64,000 nt of DNA from Ptychodera flava (taxonomy: Eukaryota; Hemichordata; Enteropneusta; Ptychoderidae): positions 23,903,174 through 23,967,173 of the forward strand of contig NC_091933.1 in assembly GCF_041260155.1 (NCBI RefSeq). The letters are read 5' to 3'. Below, piece by piece: positions 61,245 through 64,000 of this stretch (within the stretch, counting starts at the first letter, position 1; every line of letters starts with the position of its first letter). The notes beneath the pieces are model-generated. The model worked only from the letters and a program-made list of their open reading frames with translations. It did no database searches and was not told the DNA's origin. The translations under genes were made by a program, and so were the position numbers.

Positions 61245-63189
61245 TCACTGTTGTCTCTTGTAGAACAACAAGTATGCGTTTTCTTTGATGAGGCTGCTAT
61301 TGCATTCTTTGTCCATATCGGTTACCGGGGAAACAACGTCATCATCAAATTTGTACCACTTATCATCTGGTGCCAAACAGTACGAGATGTAGTGTCCACA
61401 CGAGGCGCCCTGGCCACCGAGATGTAAACATATGCCATAGAGGTCGTACGTGTTGTTATTGACGACGCCCGATTCTCGGTTCGTGAAGGAGTCAAAGACC
61501 TGGTCTGCCAGGTCAAAGTCAGTCACTGGTATGTTTATGGGGATGTGCCTCTTACGGGTCGTAAGCCTGGTTGAGTCATATTGAAATCTCATCAGTTGAA
61601 CGACAAGACACTCTGGCAGTTTCCGTAGCAATGACCTGCGCTGACCCGGCACAAAACTGCCTGAACTGCTGCTGCTAGTGCTGCCAGCGTCATTGTCCAT
61701 GTCTTCGTGGCAGCCATTCACCAATCTCGTGTCGGAGAGGCTTCTATTCGTACGTTCTCTGATACGAAGTGATCTCCGCCTCCCTTTCCCCTCTGACATG
61801 TTCCGGCTTCTGTTTCCGCTCGTACAGGTGCATGCCAGACTGTCTTGACCACTCAGTTTTTCCACATTGCTGAATTTTTCGAAACACTGATACAAATGGA
61901 TGCTTGGATCCTGGTCGGACAGGTCCTTGTATTCCATGATTGGCACCGGCAGGACTGTAAATGTTTCCATCGTAACCGATATACGATTACACATCAGGCA
62001 GCGTCTGACATCCACCAGCTGACCCGTAAAGAGCTCATCGATGACTGAGCCATTTTGTTGACAATAGCACAGCCATTCCAAATCAGACAATGAGGTGACT
62101 GCATCTGAGTATGTGTCCACGTCTAACCCATTCGCGAATTCAATTTCTCTGCGATAATGGTCCTTGAGTTCACTGATTCTGTTGTTGCTCAAATCCCCGT
62201 AGACGAACTGCAAAACGCTTTCTATATTCACAGCGGCAATACTCCTGGCAACCTGGCTGCTTTGATCGCTGCTTGTGGTGGCAGCACTCGTGGATGGCAC
62301 TGCCACTTTCTTGCGGTTGAGGATCGCTTGTAAACTACTCAGCAGCCAGGTCAGAAACTCCGCAGCGTCTTGCTGAGATTGCACTTGGTGAAAAGGGTTT
62401 GCAATTAAACCAGGGATGAGTCTGTTGGCCGCACAGCGAAAGGCCGTAGAGCAGATGATAGAGTTTGAACTGCTTCCCGGTTCAACATTCAGACTTTGTA
62501 GAAGATTGCACATGGTTGACACAAATGCCATGTCCACCTGGCTGGTAATGATATTTGGCACTTGGTCCACCAACCTGGAAGCAAATGATGGGCTGTGAGC
62601 CAAACACTGTAGTATGGAGTTCATAAAGCAAACGTTCTGCCCGCCATTCTGCAGGCCTGGTGGTGTTGCCACCGTAGTACTGTATCCTAAACAAGACCAC
62701 AGCCTGTCCTTCAGATTCGTATCGCTGTTTTGTCCTGAATAAAGTTTTGGGAAAGAATTCGAAAACCTCACATTGCTCTTCAAATCAGCAACCCTCGAAT
62801 GAGTAACTTTGCTATCTGATGACCTGGGGCCTACTGCAATGCTCCTTTTTGTTTCTGAATTATCCCCGAGTTGAATAGGCCCTCGCTTCTGGTGTATGTC
62901 CTGCCTGATCAATGACGTGTGATGTTCGTCAGCGCGTGTTTCTATGCCTGGATTATGACTTGTATCAGGCATAACATGAACACCTCTGGCTGATCCAGAC
63001 ACCCTCTCAGCTTGGCTTAAGCGTCCTGGAGGTTGCCGTTTCTTTCGATATGAAAGGGTGTAACAGATTGTCATGATGGTAAGAGCCCATAACACATAAG
63101 GTTTGTGGTCATAGACAGCCATCACTCCACTGATAAGTAGGAGGACCAGAGACTCAGAAAGCCAGATCTTGTACTTTTCTCGGAGAGAC
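61245..63189 (-). CDS. Membrane-anchored ubiquitin-specific protease (peptidase C19), large catalytic exon
   Basis: One exon runs from an acceptor (ATATCTTTTTGCAG, exon edge 63189) to a stop at 61245. Counting from the first ATG (63125) it gives 626 residues, but the frame is open to the acceptor, so an upstream exon may supply the true start. Hydrophobic segments WLSESLVLLLISGV, before that ATG, and YVLWALTIMTICYTLSY (10-26), followed by RKKR, suggest membrane insertion. The catalytic domain starts near 156: Cys box NGGQNVCFMNS (Cys166), QQDAAEF (251-257), zinc-ribbon pairs CLMC (376/379) and CTC (432/434), His box CGHYISY (His578) and WYKFDDD (Asp594). All three catalytic residues are present. 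The Cys box has one residue more than the usual NLGNTC. A basic, serine-rich insert lies at about 435-500. The protein should remove ubiquitin from membrane-associated substrates. USP30 is the known mitochondrial anchored member, but the sequence does not closely match it, so no symbol is given. Confidence 0.88.
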
Positions 63190-63602
63190 CTGCAAAAAGA
63201 TATGAGAATTTGAAATTAAGAATTTGACAGAACTCTCAAGTATATGCTTTGGAAATCATGACATTGCTGTTATCAAAAAACAAAAATAATGTTTACAAAT
63301 CTTTTGAGAAAAGTGGCCAGAACTTACAATGTAATATTATCACTTAACAAGAACAAGTTTCACTGCACTGTTCAACATGAACTTTTCTATTGGATAAGAG
63401 CATCCATTACTCAACAAACTAGTGTTCAGAAAGTACAAGCAAATTCAAAGGGCTATACAAAGTATCATAAAAACCTTTCAAATCACTCACACTAATGATA
63501 GTGCCATACATCATGTGTGTTTCAATAAAGAAATTATTTGTGGGAGATCAAAATCTGTCAACAGACCATATATGTGCATTGTGTGTATGTGTGTGTGTAC
63601 GC

Positions 63603-63673
<71 letters not shown>

Positions 63674-63698
63674 AATACATATATATATATATACATAT

Positions 63699-63776
<78 letters not shown>

Positions 63777-64000
63777 TAATTAGCACTCAGTTGATTTTGA
63801 ATTATATAGAACAGCTGTCTAAGTATTCAATAACCACGTTCCACCTTTCACTCTACAGTGGCAGAGGAACAGTGGTGTTTGACATGATATACCAGCCAAA
63901 GGTCATAACAGTGTCGATAACGATAAAATATTTTGCATATTTTACTATGTTCCATTTTGGATCACCTTTTTTATTTTATTATTGGAAGTTTGATGAGGCA
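63190..64000. other. Upstream of the USP catalytic exon
   Basis: Apart from the AT microsatellite nothing is recognisable. An upstream USP exon on the minus strand should lie here or beyond the window, but none could be supported. Confidence 0.4.
63604..63775. repeat. (AT)n microsatellite
   Basis: About 170 bp of almost pure AT repeat with a few ATAC and ATAG interruptions lies upstream of the USP catalytic exon, probably in its intron. Confidence 0.95.

Noticed and set aside
61245-63189. Identification of the protease as USP30
   Set aside because: It shares an N-terminal membrane segment, but the Cys box, zinc ribbon and His box wording differ clearly from vertebrate USP30. It is kept as an unassigned C19 member.
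63422-63786. ORFs of about 90 codons made of alternating Ile and Tyr
   Set aside because: They translate the AT microsatellite.

Overview
This window is nuclear DNA of an animal. Its genes are split into many short exons with GT..AG introns, the DNA is AT-rich, and introns and intergenic DNA are full of small non-autonomous transposons and simple repeats. Four genes are recognised from their proteins: KLHDC10 (last exon only), TMEM116 (complete), KLHL12 (complete) and a membrane-anchored ubiquitin-specific protease (its large catalytic exon). The orthologues and repeat style point to a marine invertebrate, most likely a deuterostome; a hemichordate such as Ptychodera is my best guess, but that is inference and an amphioxus-like animal is not excluded.

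Layout. 1-7843: intron upstream of the KLHDC10 terminal exon, with a tandem duplication, a Helentron-like element and a MITE. 7844-8059: last coding exon of KLHDC10 (+). 8060-21027: intergenic, with a CCAAT-box array, an unidentified 95-residue ORF (-) and a cluster of RFX X-box palindromes. 21028-37326: TMEM116 (-), 11 coding exons, 349 residues, a rhodopsin-like seven-helix protein. 37327-39798: the head-to-head space between TMEM116 and KLHL12, probably a shared promoter region, containing a foldback MITE inserted in another foldback MITE. 39799-56463: KLHL12 (+), 10 coding exons, 573 residues, BTB-BACK-Kelch adaptor of CUL3 ubiquitin ligase. 56464-61244: tail-to-tail intergenic DNA with two MITEs. 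61245-63189: catalytic exon of the ubiquitin-specific protease (-). 63190-64000: intron or upstream DNA with a long AT microsatellite.

The genes do not form an operon. KLHL12 (substrate adaptor for ubiquitin ligation) and the USP-type protease (ubiquitin removal) both act in ubiquitin signalling, but nothing in the sequence shows that this adjacency is functional.

The most striking non-genic content is a set of related non-autonomous elements (at about 4.1, 21.7, 33, 44.4, 47.5, 48, 51 and 53.1 kb). The better-preserved ones share a hairpin at one end, a short run of GTCC/GTAT/GAC-type simple repeat, tandem units of about 146-150 bp and short (sub)terminal inverted repeats. At least two end in a second hairpin followed by TTG and sit between T and T. 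This matches the known pearl/HINE (Helentron-associated) architecture. Four introns of KLHL12 carry copies, all in the sense direction. No retrovirus-like or other capsid-bearing element was recognised.
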